Source: Typha latifolia (Eukaryota > Streptophyta > Magnoliopsida > Poales > Typhaceae). Taken from it: DNA of 64,000 nucleotides. Every line of letters starts with the position of its first letter. Position 1 is the first letter of the stretch. Below the pieces are notes generated by a model. It did no database searches. It had not been told where the DNA came from and saw only the letters and a list, made by a program, of their open reading frames with translations. This document shows positions 9,999 to 21,650 of the stretch, piece after piece. The position numbers were made by a program, and so were the translations under genes. The stretch lies in NCBI GenBank assembly GCA_019914945.1, contig CM034105.1, forward strand, positions 6,944,001-7,008,000, read 5' to 3'.

Positions 9999-12965
9999 CC
10001 CATAGGGAGAATTGTACTATTAGATCTTATTTGTAGCTCTTGTCTAGTAGAAATTGACTATTAGAAACTTCCAATAAATCTTATTTGTTTAGACATGTAT
10101 GATTTTGATGTTATACTGGATATGGATTGACTATCCGCACATTATGCTATAGTAGATTATAGAACGAAGAGCCATAGAGAAGCCAGAAATTTAATCCCAG
10201 TGTGAGCGAAAGATTCCTACAATCGGTATTCTCTCACCCTTTAGGCAAACCAAGTTATTGAAGAAAAGATGTCAAGGCTTCTTGGCATCCGTGGTGGGAG
10301 CGGAGTGAGTAGAGTAGGAGATTCATGAACTTCAAGTGGTGGATGAATTTCCAGATATATTTTCTGATGATTTACCTGGTCTTCCACTTGATAGAGAGAT
10401 AGACTTCCTCATTGATATTCTTCTTAGCACTAAAGCAATATCGAAGGCACCTTACAGAATGGCATCATCGGTACTTAGAGAGCTATAGACTCAACTACAA
10501 GAGTTGGGTTTTATCTACCCGAGTGTATCACCTTGGGGAACACTAGTTTTGTTTGTAAAGAAGAAAGATGGATCGACGCGTCTTTGCATTGACTACCAGG
10601 AGTTAAATAAAGTCACAATAAAGAATAAGTTTCCATTATCCCGGATCGAGGATCTATTTAATCAGCTGTAAGGCTCTTAGGTCTTTTCTAAGATTGATTT
10701 GAGATCTGGCTATGACCAATTGAAGATAAAAAATGACAACATTTAGAACTCGTTATAGCCATTACGAGTTTTAGTGATGCCTTTCGATCTCACTAATGAA
10801 CCTGCATCATTTATGGACCTAATGAATCGGGTCCCCAAACCCTTCTCAGATCAGTGTTGTGATCTTCATCGATGATATATTGATCTACTCTAAGATAGAG
10901 AAGAGCATGAGGTACATTTGAGAACGATACTTTGATATCTTCGGGAGAAGAAGCATTATGATAAGTTCAAGAAATGTGAATTTTGGCTGGATGAGGTTGC
11001 TTTCTTGGGACATGTTATTGGCAAGGATGGAATCAAGGTGGATTAGCGAAAGATTGAGGCTATCAGCAAATGACCGAGACCTACTTCAGTGTCTGAGGTG
11101 TGAAGTTTCCTTGGTTTGGCAGACTATACAAAATGTTTGTGGAGGGATTTTCACGAATTGCCTTGCCACTTACCTCACCAAGAAAGGGGTGAAATTTGAG
11201 TGAACAGGTGATGGTGAAAATAGTTTCCAAGAGCTCGAGCAGAGATTGATTTCAGCTCCTATCCTATCATTTCCAACTGAAGGCTGCAACCTCGTGCTTT
11301 ACAATAATGCATCTTGTCAAGGTCTGAGTTATGTTTTGATGCATCACGAGGAGGTGATAGCTTATGCATCCAAATAACTTAAGATTCATGAGAGGAATTA
11401 CCATACTCATGACCTTAAGTTGGCTGTAGTGGTTTTTGTACTAAAGATTTGGTGCCACTAACTTTATGAAGAATCTTGTGATTTTCACTGATCACAAGGG
11501 CTTCAAGTATATCTTTACCCAAAAGGAACTTAACTTGAGACAGCGTAGGTGGCTAGGATTGATCAAGGATTATGCTGTCAATATCAATTATCATCTAGGG
11601 AAGGCAAATGTGGTGGCAAATGCTTTGGGTAGAAAATCATCAGAGGGACACTTTATGGCATTCAATTGTCAGCAGTTCATTATTGAGGAATTCAGACGCT
11701 TCAAGATAGAGGTGACATCGTATTAGGAAGGGGCAGCCATATGCAGCTAGTTAGTGGTCAAAATTACACTTTAAATCGCATCTAGATTGCTGAATTAGGG
11801 GATGCTTATCTCAAGAAAGTATTGGAAGAATTAGAGAAAGGAGAAGTTCCCGGCTAATCAAGGTCAGATGGAGGATTAGTCAAGTACCGGAACCATATTT
11901 GTGTCCCGGCCAGTAGAGTTAAAGAATGAGATCATGTTAGAGGCTCACAGTTCAGGGTTCAGTATTCACCTAGGTAGTACGAATACGTATAGAGATTTGC
12001 AAGAGAATTTTTAGTGGGATGGCATCAAGGAAATAGCTAACTTAATGGCTAGATGTCTTACCCATCAGCAAATCAAGATTGAGCATTAAAGACCTATAAG
12101 AATGTTACAGCCTTTGCCCTTGCTTGAGTGAAAGTGGGAGGATGTGACTATGGACTTTGTCTCGGGACTTCCCAGCACTAGATCAAATTATGATGCAACT
12201 TGGGTGATTGTGAATAGATTGACTATGTTTGCATCTCTAGATCGTCTTGCACAGTTTTATATTAGGAAGATTGTTCGACTACATATAGAACCTTTGCCTA
12301 TTGTGTCTGATCAAGATCCTCGATTTGTTTTTGATTTTTGGCGGAGTCTACATTCAGCTATAGGGACATTATTGAAGTTTAGCTCAGCTTATCACCCGCA
12401 GACATATGGACAATCTGAGAGGATTATCCACACCCTCGAGAATATGTTGCAAGCTTGTTCCTTGGGTGGAAAGGAAATTGAGATGATCATCTTTCACTCA
12501 TAGAGTTCTTGTACAGTAATAGCTATCATTTCAGTTTGGGATTAGCACCTTATAAGGCATTGTATGACAAGAAATGCAGATATCCACTTTGTTGGTATGA
12601 AGTTGGTAAGAGATAGTTGTTGGGACCGAATATGGAATAAGATGCCACTCAAAAAATTATTAAAATCAAGGAAAAGCTTCTAACAGCTCAGAGTCATCAG
12701 AAGAGTTATGCTAATAATTAGAGAAGATATCTGGAGTTTCGGATGGGTGACAGTTTTTCTAAAGGTATCCCTTGGAAATGATTGATCAAGTTTAGTAAGA
12801 AAAACAAATTGAGTCCTCACTTTATTAGACCTTTTGAGGTTTTAGAGCGGATTGGAGAGGTGGCATATTGAGTAGCATTGCAATCTAGGTAGGCCAAAGT
12901 CCATAATGTCTTCTATGTGTCTATGTTGAGGAAGTATGTGCCTATTGTTGAGTGCAATCGGAGAA
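9999..12965 (+). pseudogene. Gypsy B pol: protease end, RT, RNase H, integrase
   Basis: After the inserted LTR, the protease end (CLDMYDFDVILDMD) leads into RT: IDILLSTKAISKAPYRMA near 10400, [20 protein letters not shown] at 10540-10600, KIDLRSGYDQLKIK at 10690-10730 and a decayed catalytic box near 10860-10890. RNase H lies at about 11250-11640 ([34 protein letters not shown]). Integrase lies at about 11900-12960, including MDFVSGLPSTRSNYDATWVI (12150) and VSDQDPRFVFDFWR (12306). Stops and frameshifts are frequent. Similarity stops at IVECN near 12960, so the C-terminal chromodomain region is missing. Confidence 0.85.
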
Positions 12966-12969
12966 AGCT

Positions 12970-14988
12970 ACACGGCTCACCGGTGAGTGCACTCCCACCC
13001 CACGGTACTTAATTAAAGTTGAATAGGTTAAATTATAAATACCCAAAATTCTTGGTGTTGCAGCTGGCCGCAAATCAAGCCGGTTGGCGGCTTCGGGTCA
13101 CTGCCGCTCGTGTACTAGAGCTTCACTCCGTTGGCCTCGTGCTGTAAGTGCTCTCCCTTTGAGCTCTTGTGGCTCAGGTGGTGGTAGAGGCGAGCTCCAT
13201 GGCCATCAGCCATGGATTGGAGATCATCGGTGCCGATCACTCGCTGTGGTTGTCTCGTAGGAGTTGCTGAGGTTGCAGGGGTGGTATGGATGTCTTGGGC
13301 GTGCCCACCGACAGCATTGTTCACCAGTGATCAGTCAGTGCATTCCTCCCCTTCCTCTCCTTCGAGAAAGAGAGAGAGAGAAGGGTTCGGTTGAGATCTT
13401 TTGATCCTAACCCGTGGTGAGTTTTGGCCAAACCTAATCAGTTTGGGTTTCGAGTTCGGGTTCGAGTTTAGATTTCAGATCCAAGACCTCCCTGATCTGA
13501 CCAAATGGAAGTAAGTTGGGCTGCAGTTAGTAGCCCAACTCATTAAGTTAGTTTGGGCCTGAGCTCAGCTGACTAATATAAAAGCATGGGCTGCGGGCGC
13601 TTAGCTCAACTTTTTGGGCTTGATTTAGCCTATTTGAGCAATTTAATTAGTTTTAATTTTTAGAAATTATGATATTAGTTAAATTAAAATAAGTTATTAT
13701 TTATTATTAAATGTGGTGATTTTTCTTAGCTCGTGTAGAGATTTCAATAGTTTCACCTAGACTCAGGTGAGCAGGTTCACCCGCATTTCTATTCGTCTTG
13801 TATTTCATACTTTTTACATGATTCTGTATTTTTCTATGTGCAAATTAAATATTATATTTCTATGAGCAATTTAATTATTATAATTCTGTGTGCAAAATAT
13901 ATGATTCAGTGCATTGCTATATTTCGTGTAAATTATAATTTTAATGATCATAAACATTATTAAAAAATATAATTAATATTTGGTATGACTTAGAGAACAG
14001 TCTTGACAAAGATTGCTTGCTACTTTTCGTGGTGACACAAGTCTATCTAGAAGTTTAGAGTAGAGTCATATTTTTAGCTCACTACTGTGATATTCTTAAG
14101 TGACTAGCGGAGTTAGAGAATAATCTTAAATTAAATCGAAAGACTTCTTGAGGTAACTCTAATCTTCTCAATGGTTAATGGAAGAGACAGGGTGCGCTTA
14201 TCACATAGTGACACTTCATAGTGACCCTAAGGGGAAGAGATATAGTGCGTTTATCACATAATGACACATCATAGTGACCCTTAGAGGAAGGAACATAATA
14301 CGTTTATTACATAGTGACACTTCCTAGTAACCCCAACTAGATCAGCTATTAGGAAAAGTCACCAGCACTATCTCGAGGTGACTTCTAGTTGATGTGAATC
14401 CACATAGCATTGACCCAATTGAGATATATGACATTATTAATATTGAGAAAAATTCAGTTTATTAATACCAAGCATGTTATGAGATATGACTTTCATTGTT
14501 ATTACTTGTGCCCTTATTATTATTGTTTATATAAGCATACTTGGTGAAATTATTATTGAATATTGCTAGACTTAGATTTATCTAAAGTTATGTTTATGGA
14601 TTAAAGATTTATTTGGCTTTTGAGTGGATCTCACTCATTGAGTTATAGTTGTTAACTCATGAAATCCCATTTTTAATATTTCAAGTATGGGTCAGCGTGG
14701 TGACCGAGCGAGATACATTAGGATTGTTACCTCCAAAGATTTTATTGTTTTATCCTTTAGTTATGTAAGACATTATATTTTAAACTATCTATTAATTTAG
14801 TTTGATTAGAGACACATTAGTGATGATATTTGATTATTTTCTTTATTGTTGGATTATATTTATTGAAGTTGGATATTCATATTAAATTCTTATCATTTTG
14901 GACTTAAAAAAATATTAGTTAAGGCTTCGTGTATCTAAAGTGTATTGAGGTATATGGCCGGTCATTATTCCGAAAGTAGGTCGTGACA
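12970..14988 (+). repeat. 3' LTR of gypsy B (left boundary approximate)
   Basis: From about 13420 to 14988 this is collinear with the LTR copy 8372-9998: gggttcgagtttagatttcagatcc-type text, then gggctgcggt, the tttctatgtgcaa / tttaattattat block, and the end ggtcgtgaca. The segment 12970-13420 is GC-richer and less alike, so the true left end may lie anywhere between. It contains a 53-bp triplication (14194-14352) absent from the other copies. Confidence 0.7.
14194..14352 (+). repeat. 53-bp tandem repeat, three units, inside an LTR
   Basis: Three units start at 14194, 14247 and 14300, each running gcgyttatcacatartgaca followed by cttcatagtgaccc and a purine-rich gaagagacata spacer. The LTR copies ending at 6835 and 9998 have one unit at the corresponding place. 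Confidence 0.8.
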
Positions 14989-16158
14989 CTAGAGTTTGAA
15001 TGTTCTCATTGATAGCAGTTCTAGATTGAAGGTTCTTGAAGTATTTACCCTTTTGGATGGCCAAGACACCAATTCAGTAACAAGCCTTTGATATCTGGGG
15101 ACTTCTTCAATTGTAGGAGAAACATTTGCAATTAGACTGTCCTTTTCAGAACCAGGAAACCTTAGTTGCACATAATCATTTAATAAATGATTAAATCCTC
15201 GGCCAATCTTGGCCGATTTTTTGAAAGCTGAGTATTGTGCTTCTGAGCTTTAGTAGTATATCTGAGATTACGTTGAACAAGTTTCACATGGTCTTCACTG
15301 CAAATTTGAGTATTAGAAAGGAAAGCAAAAATTCTTATCGCTCTTAATCTCTTTTTGCTGATAGTAATCTTCGATCATGACCATGCGTATGCGCTGAGGA
15401 ATAATGGTCGTGGACCAAGACGATCTCTTGCAGACGATTGCGACCCCAAATGATCTTTGACAGACTATGCTTGCGGAGTAGGTTCTTCACGGGATAGCAC
15501 AGCGTAGCACATCAAACCTGTTCGGATGAATGAATAATGACATTGCCCTTTGAGTAGAGGCAGTCCCAAGGCATGACTGTAACATTTCTTATTATGCCAT
15601 TGAACGGAGTGTTAGGTCAGTGTGAGAGAGTAATTTGATTACCCCTGGTATGATGAGCATATGTCCTGGACGTCTATCAATGGGTAATTTCATATCTCGA
15701 TGCCTTCATTCTCAATTCTCTTGGTGCAAAGATTGAACTTAGGTGGCTATTGAATACGGTGTGCTACAATTGTTTAGGAAGGAGCTCTGTATCTGCTGCA
15801 TCACTTTGTGCCATGGGAGACTATGCTGCATGTTCTTGAGAAGACTTTGGCTTTGATGATGTTCCGTCCTCTTGTGGGACAAAGGACCCTAGAGTAGTGC
15901 CCTTAATTTTGTGGTTTCTTCCCAGAGTGCGTGGTAATCTAGGACAAACCTATCTAGCAACTCAAGAACTTGGAGAGCACGAGTATTGTTGATTTAGCGC
16001 CAGAAATAGTCTCACTGTAAAATGAGTTTGTACAGATGTCGACGCATAGGCTCTATCAAACTATCCATCATATTCCAGCGTTCAGACTTCTACTGTACTC
16101 ACTGGAACAAGTCAATAGTGCAGACATCAGGTTCTTCCTAGTAGGAGGATCCAAATAT
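14989..16158. other. Unidentified sequence between gypsy B and a small LTR element
   Basis: This stretch is neither LTR-like nor obviously AT-rich intergenic DNA. On the - strand, long low-stop runs appear: one at 14989-15190 (FPGSEKDSLIANV, EEVPRYQRLVTELVSWPS) and others near 15400-15560 and 15900-16120 (NTRALQVLELLDRFVLDYH), interrupted by stops. I do not recognise the family. It may be a decayed gene fragment or the interior of an unclassified element; no RT, transposase or other diagnostic motif was seen. Confidence 0.35.
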
Positions 16159-16541
16159 GATGTGAAACAATGAGATCGTTAGAATTCTAGGAGTTAGAAT
16201 TCTAGGAATGATGATAGTCAGAAAAAGAAAAGAAATGGGGTTCACATCCCATTCTCAACTAGAGTCTCACGCTCAAAGCTCACATTGGAGATAAAAAGCT
16301 GGCCTATATATAGACCTTATAAATAATAATAAGTAAATAACACCCTAAATAATTACAAAAAAAATAAATATAACCCTAAACACCATAAATAACAAATGTA
16401 TACTAAAAATAATTAACTTAAGACTAATACCCTAAAAAAGGAATCGCACTGATACATGTGCCTAATGTAATATGTCACTGATGTCCACATCATTCTCTCT
16501 AGGTGGGAGAGAACTCAACTCTATCAAGTGTGTCCCCTACA
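16159..16541 (-). repeat. 3' LTR of a small non-autonomous LTR element
   Basis: The start tgatgtgaaacaatgagatcg is repeated at 17912 (tgatgtgaaccaacgagat). Both copies continue through gatgatgattagaaaga-like text, cattctcaactag, tcacattggagata and ctggcctatatatag. Read on the - strand the LTR would begin TGTTGTAGGG near 16541 and end TTTCACATCA at 16159. The right boundary is approximate. Confidence 0.6.
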
Positions 16542-17896
16542 ACATTCATATTGCTTCAGTTCCACAATTTTTTGTTACTTTAAGTCACTTCGATTAAGCC
16601 AAATATTATCAGATTCAGGGATAGGTTTCACACCTCCACCCTCAAGCTAGGGTTTCACACCCAAATCTTCCTAACGATAAGGCTTGTCCTTAATGACTTC
16701 GAGTAGTGAATTGAGACTTTCTTTGTACTGCTCTAGCTTGTTAGATTCTCACTGTTCCGGATCACTTTAATCAAGTTAAGTATCATCATGCTTAGAGATA
16801 GATTTCACACCTTCACCCCCAAGCTAGGGTTTCACATCCAAAATTTTATGATGTCAAGACTTATGATTAATTTCAAAAAGGGTAACGATTATGGGATGAT
16901 AGAAAAAGTCGATAGGGATGCGACAGTAATGGATAGGAGTTGGTGGCTATAAGTAAGCAACAACGGTGGTGGAGTTCCAGAGAAGATGGCATTGATGGTG
17001 GTGGAGAGTGACATTGGCTATGATGACATCGGTGGAGAAGTTGCTTGTTATAGGGATTCTAGTGAAGGAAGTAATCAGGTTGGTGTTAGGGTAGACTTAG
17101 ATATGTTGAGGTTGAAGATGACTTGAGTGTAACCGGTGGAGTAGGGTTGGGGTTACAGCTAATGGGTTAGATTGGATTGGGTGCTAATAGATTTGAATAT
17201 GGTTGAGTTGATGATCTAAGTTGGTTTGGGTTTAGGTTGGTTTGGGTTTAAATTGAGTTTGGGTTCAATGGGTTAGATAAGGGAAAGGAATTTTAGTATT
17301 TTGGGGAGGAAAGTAAAAATTCAAAATTTTGGTAGGTGTGGTAAGAAACGAAAGGAAATTTTGATTTTTGTTGGGAGGATTAGGGAAAAAAAAGATTTGT
17401 TGAAATCTCAAGGAAAGGATAAGAAAATCATTAGAATTTGAAATTTGAAATTTTGAAATATCGAATCAAAAATTTGAAAATTTGAAAATCTTTGAAATTC
17501 GATTTTTTTTTGCTCACCTGTAGCAGAGAAGGTTGATTTAAGTGATGATGGACTATTGGATAATATACGAACACTCCATGTTTGGTGACCGTTGAATCTT
17601 GTTTCGTGGTTTCACAGTGACAATGGGTTCTTCTCGTTCCTCTACTACAATAGCCATCTCATGCGATTCGAAACTCATTGTACTCGACATACGATAGAGT
17701 TAGCAATGATCTAGTATTCATGACGCAAGGGGTCGAACAAAGGACAAGTGTAGAGCGGCATAAAACCTGGGTGGCTTGCCATCTATACTCGATGGAAATG
17801 GTGATGAGGTTGGAAAAGATGGGTAGCACAGGTAGATTAATGGGTGATGGAGCCAGAAAATATTGTTTGGAGAAGACTTGAGTCCTAAAATACGTT
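16542..17896 (-). mobile_element. Internal region of the small non-autonomous LTR element
   Basis: About 1.35 kb lie between the two LTR copies, with no gag or pol motif on either strand. It holds a degenerate repeat of ggtttcacacctccaccctcaagctagggtttcacac-like text at about 16620-16665 and 16800-16845. From 16900 to 17500 it has GT-rich text with ggtttgggttt runs, then A-rich text. It looks like a TRIM- or LARD-like element that depends on enzymes made elsewhere. Confidence 0.5.
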
Positions 17897-17908
17897 GCTC
17901 TGGTACCA
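17897..17908 (-). other. Primer binding site (- strand) of the small LTR element
   Basis: Read on the - strand the site is TGGTACCAGAGC, one base from the initiator tRNA-Met complement. It lies directly inside the 5' LTR copy at 17912, which fixes the element's orientation. Confidence 0.6.
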
Positions 17909-17911
17909 AAA

Positions 17912-18083
17912 TGATGTGAACCAACGAGATATTAGGATTCTAAGAACGATGATGATTAGAAAGAGATGGAATGGGGTTTCACAGCTCCATTCTCAACTAG
18001 GGTTTCACACCCAAAAGTCACATTGGAGATAAATCTCAAAAAATTTCATTTCTTCATTAACCCTGAAGCTGGCCTATATATAG
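17912..18083 (-). repeat. 5' LTR of the small LTR element, truncated at 18083
   Basis: This copy matches 16159-16320 for about 170 bp, ending at the shared ggcctatatatag. It is then cut off by hAT-like sequence that begins gggctgtcaaaataaacgag. Confidence 0.6.
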
Positions 18084-18233
18084 GGCTGTCAAAATAAACG
18101 AGTGGCTTGGGCTCGGCTCGGGCTCGACTTGATTGAAGCTCGAGCTCAGCTTGGCTCGGCTAGAGTTGAGCTGAGCCCGAGCCGGATTAGAAGGCTCAAA
18201 ATCAATTTCGACCAAGCTTGGGCTAGAGCCAGC
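18084..18233. mobile_element. Single end of a hAT-like non-autonomous element
   Basis: The start gggctgtcaaaataaacgag, followed by repeated gctcggctcgggctcg and gagctgagcccgagcc, matches the left end of the complete element at 46321. The matching right end (gtttacaccccc) is absent; gypsy gag sequence follows at 18234. This is a broken copy. Confidence 0.55.
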
Positions 18234-19463
18234 TATGACAACTTCCATGCTATGCTAACCAAGGTGAGTCAAAAGACAACTGTCAAAGTATAGGTGGAGG
18301 AGTTCGAGAGAATCCATAGTAGATGTGGTCCACCATGGTCTGATCTTCACCAACGTGCAACAATTCTGTCTGGTCTCCGTGGCGAGATCCAAGCTAATGT
18401 CAGAGCCTTGAGACTGAACACTATGGAGGAGATGGTGGAGGATGTATTGCTGATGAAGATAAGCATCATGAGTTGAGGTCGTATCAGTGACCAACTTGGG
18501 CTAGGTGAGACGCACGGCAACTTAGCCAATCTGTTGCACCCGCCGCAATGTGTTGGAGACCTGCAGCTGTTGGAGCTGGACTGAGGCCTCCATTATGGCT
18601 TTCTAACGACATGAAGCAAGCCCCTAGACCCCCTAGAAAGACCCTCAGACCTGCTCAAGTGGAGGAACGAAGATCCAAAGGGCTTTGCTTCTGTTGTGAC
18701 AAGAAATACGCGCCGAGTCATCGCTACACACAACCTATTGCCAGGGTTCTCCTTCTCGACGATCCAGAAGATGAAGAGGACTTTGTTGCTGTAGAAGGTC
18801 TCGAGGAGGAAACCCAGCAGCTTATGGTGGTCGAGACGAAGGAGAACAATGGAGACATGGCCGCTGAAATTTCGCTACACGCATACTTGGGCATGGTAGC
18901 CCCCAAGACATTGTGGATGGAAGGTATGATTAAGTGAACAGTGCTTAACATTTTTAATTGACACAGGGAGCACTTAACTTCCTAGATGAGAGGCTTGTGA
19001 AGAAGATTGGACTGAACATGGAGCCAACAGTGGGTTTTGACGTTACGATAGGCGATGGCACAACGCTACATGCTGATGGGGTGTACCGTCGGGTATCGCT
19101 ACAGGTGCAAGGTTTCGAATTCTCACTCGATTTGTACCCGTTGGCGCTGAGAGGAGCGAATCTAGTGTTGGGCATCCGTAGCTATAGAGTTTAGGGGCTG
19201 TCACCTTTAATTTTGCGAAACTGAGCCTCACCTTTTAGCGAGGACTCGAGGTGGTGCGGCTGGAAGGCAGCCAGCTGTGCAATGGTCCAGCACTGCGTCC
19301 GCTGATTAAAGTGCCATGTTGGAGCGACTATGGGGTGTTTATGCAGCTAGTGTCCGCTATGCCAGAACCTATTCCAAGGGAAGGTATAGCCGCTGACCTG
19401 GATTGATTGTTGCAGGACTTTAAAGACGTATTTGAGGAGTCGTGGGGGCTACCGCTCGCTTGT
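18234..19463 (+). pseudogene. Chromovirus C-outer: gag (C-terminal part) and protease
   Basis: Capsid text begins near 18234 (EEFERIHSRCGPPW, TILSGLRGEIQANVRAL). A nucleocapsid finger follows at about 18682-18735 (LCFCCDKKYAPSHRY, last Cys changed to Tyr). The linker EISLHAYLGMVAPKTLWM lies near 18865-18920, and protease text runs from about 18945 (LNFLDERLVKKIGLN, TVGFDVTIGDGTTLHADGVY). The DTGS motif falls in a frame-shifted spot at 18955-18970 (tgacacagggagc). The PR-RT linker (DFKDVFEESWGLPLA) ends where a second gypsy is inserted. RT resumes at 22986. Confidence 0.8.
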
Positions 19464-20203
19464 TGTTATGACCCGATTTGGAAGGGTTTAGTTGCTAGAC
19501 AAGCTCACAAGATCGACCTATTTCAGCAAGCTATTATGACCCGATTTGGAAGGGTTTAGTTAGTTAAGTCGAGCCCTTTTATTTTAATTCCTGCATAGCA
19601 ATTTTCAACATTTGGTTGGGTTGAGTCATAAGACGTGGGTTGGATCTAGTCTATTTTCAACTTTACTTAGAGGGCAAGTTACTTATCATAGATAGCCACT
19701 ATATAAGGTGTGGTGAGAAGAACCCAAGTAAAGACATGAAAGAATATTTGCCCTAACTCTCTCTCTCTCTCTCTTTCTCTCTCTCATCTCCCTCCTCTAG
19801 AGACCAGTGGCGCCCCCAAGGATTAGTAGCTCCATTGACCTCCATTCTCATCTCCTCAGCTCCCCTCAGCCTTTAGACCTTCCTTCCTCTCCTAAACCCA
19901 CCTTCTACTACCTCCACCAATAGAATCCCCAAGGAACTCTAGGGATCACCTCGAGCTGGTCTGCCATCTCCGACTAGCACCCAAGTTGTGATCAATATCT
20001 CACTATCTACCCATCCGATTCTCACGATCTTGGGTTTATTGGAAAACTCTCTTCGAGAGCGACAACATATCAAATTTCAGGCCCAACAACAATTAGATTG
20101 TTCAGAATCCAACCTCTAAAGTTCCACCCAAAATCTATCTCAGCGCCAAACCAGTTCCACCATTGCCAAGCCCCTTCCACTTTCCTCACCTAGACCAGAT
20201 TAC
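19464..20203 (+). repeat. 5' LTR of the inserted deletion-derivative gypsy C-inner
   Basis: The LTR begins tgttatgacccgatttgg. Its first ~35 bases occur twice (19464-19500 and 19533-19569), separated by ctagacaagctcacaag-like text. From 19533 it matches the LTR at 22313-22983, including gggcaagttacttatcat, actatataag, a CT microsatellite at 19755-19790 and ggaactctagggatcacctc. It ends near attacatta, just before a primer binding site. Confidence 0.75.
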
Positions 20204-20206
20204 ATT

Positions 20207-20220
20207 AGTGATATCAGAGC
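20207..20220 (+). other. Primer binding site of gypsy C-inner
   Basis: The site TGATATCAGAGCTG follows the LTR and precedes the gag start near 20239. It differs by one base from TGGTATCAGAGC. Confidence 0.65.
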
Positions 20221-20238
20221 TGCAGCCTTCCTCGGACC

Positions 20239-21650
20239 ATGAACACCATCAATGGCGAGAGGGAAGAGTGCGGTTGAAGCTCCAGCTGAGGGTGATCACC
20301 CAAAGAGCGTGGCAGCCCCGGCGGAGGTCGAAGCCTTCCCGAGTGCGCCTAGCACATTGCCTGTCGGGGGGGGGGGGCTCCACAGCAAGAATCCCTCACT
20401 ACTCCTCCTCTAGAGGTTGGTGGAGTTGCAGGAAAGGTCATAGGAAGAGATGAGGGGACTGAGAGCAGATCTGAAATCAATGGTGCTCGGAGGGCACTTG
20501 CAAGACCAGTGCCACGCCCGGATCCGCCGCAGTCACCAGCAGCGACATGGGCTGCTCCTCCCTCGACCACTCCTTTCCTCCCTCACCCACCTGGTTTACG
20601 AGTCCAGCAGCCACCTCCCTATGGCCTAGTCCAGTTCCACCAGGCTCTAGGGTCCCTCCACCAGCCCCCCATGGACCAGATCGAGGAGGGGTGGACCTGA
20701 GACCTGGGTGGAACCCAAGGAAAGCCGACACGGCAGCCGCTGCCCTATGGCTGCACCACGATGATCTTGGGATACAACGGGTTGATGAGCGGCGACGGCG
20801 TGACCATGAGGTGCAGCTCCTCCATCCCCTCATGGTTCGGCCTGACGTGGCTCATGACCCCAACCACGACAACGGTATTTGTGGACACACTACACGACTC
20901 GATTTCCCTAAATTCCAAGGAGGTAACCCATTAGATTGGATTTTTCGAGCTGAGTAGTGTTTTGAGTATCAGCGGACAGCGGAGGACGTCAAGGTGTTGT
21001 TGGCGAGTTTCCATTTGGAGGGGCCTGCCCTCTATTGATACCTGTGGATGAACGCTCACCAACCGTTCGAGATGTGTACCATTTTCATCGAGGGCCTATC
21101 GAGGTGATTTGGGACAGCGGGCTTCGAGGATTACCATGCTACCCTCTCCAAGTTGGTTCAGCGAACAGTAGCCGCTTACCAAGAGGATTTTGAGCGCGTT
21201 AGTAGCCGGTGCCGACCCCTTTGGCTGCAACAGTTGTTGGTCAACACTTTCATTTCAGCGCTACACGAAGAGATCAAGGTTGACGTCCTTTATTTATGGC
21301 CTCAGACTTTGAGCGAAACCTTCAAAGATGCTACTCGAATAGAGTAGAAGCATGCCGCTTTGAAGAGTGTCATGAGGACCACATGGACCAGCCGGAATAG
21401 TGGGTACTCACCAAGGGAAGCCGATGTGGCCGGTGAACCCAAGTTAGGCCCCAAGGCCGCACCTACACCCTATGGCATGAAGACTGTCTCGAGCCTAGCA
21501 GCAGGCCATAGAGGAGGGACACAACCTTTGGTTCGCACTCTCACACCCACACAGGTGAAGGAGCGATGAGCTAAAGGATTATGCTTTTGGTGCGACAAGC
21601 AGTTCACTCTGGGTCACCGTTGCACTAGGGCCAAAGGGAGCATGATGTTG
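20239..21650 (+). pseudogene. Gypsy C-inner gag
   Basis: Gag starts near an ATG at 20239, with a proline-rich N-terminus. It continues through TRLDFPKFQGGNPLDWIFRA (about 20895-20955), SRCRPLWLQQLLVNTFISAL (about 21190-21260) and LSETFKDATRIE, to a nucleocapsid finger LCFWCDKQFTLGHRCT at about 21578-21630. A run of 12 G at 20366-20377 shifts the frame. In-frame stops also occur (20957, 21345), so it is inactive. Confidence 0.8.

Noticed and set aside
14989..16158. Endogenous pararetrovirus or decayed host gene
   Set aside because: Considered because of long low-stop - strand runs, but no reverse transcriptase, movement-protein or other diagnostic motif could be found, so it is left unidentified.
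20163..20833. Pro/Arg/Ser-rich open frames on both strands (70-118 residues)
   Set aside because: Composition-driven shadows of the gypsy gag N-terminus in GC-rich sequence; no independent domain or start context.
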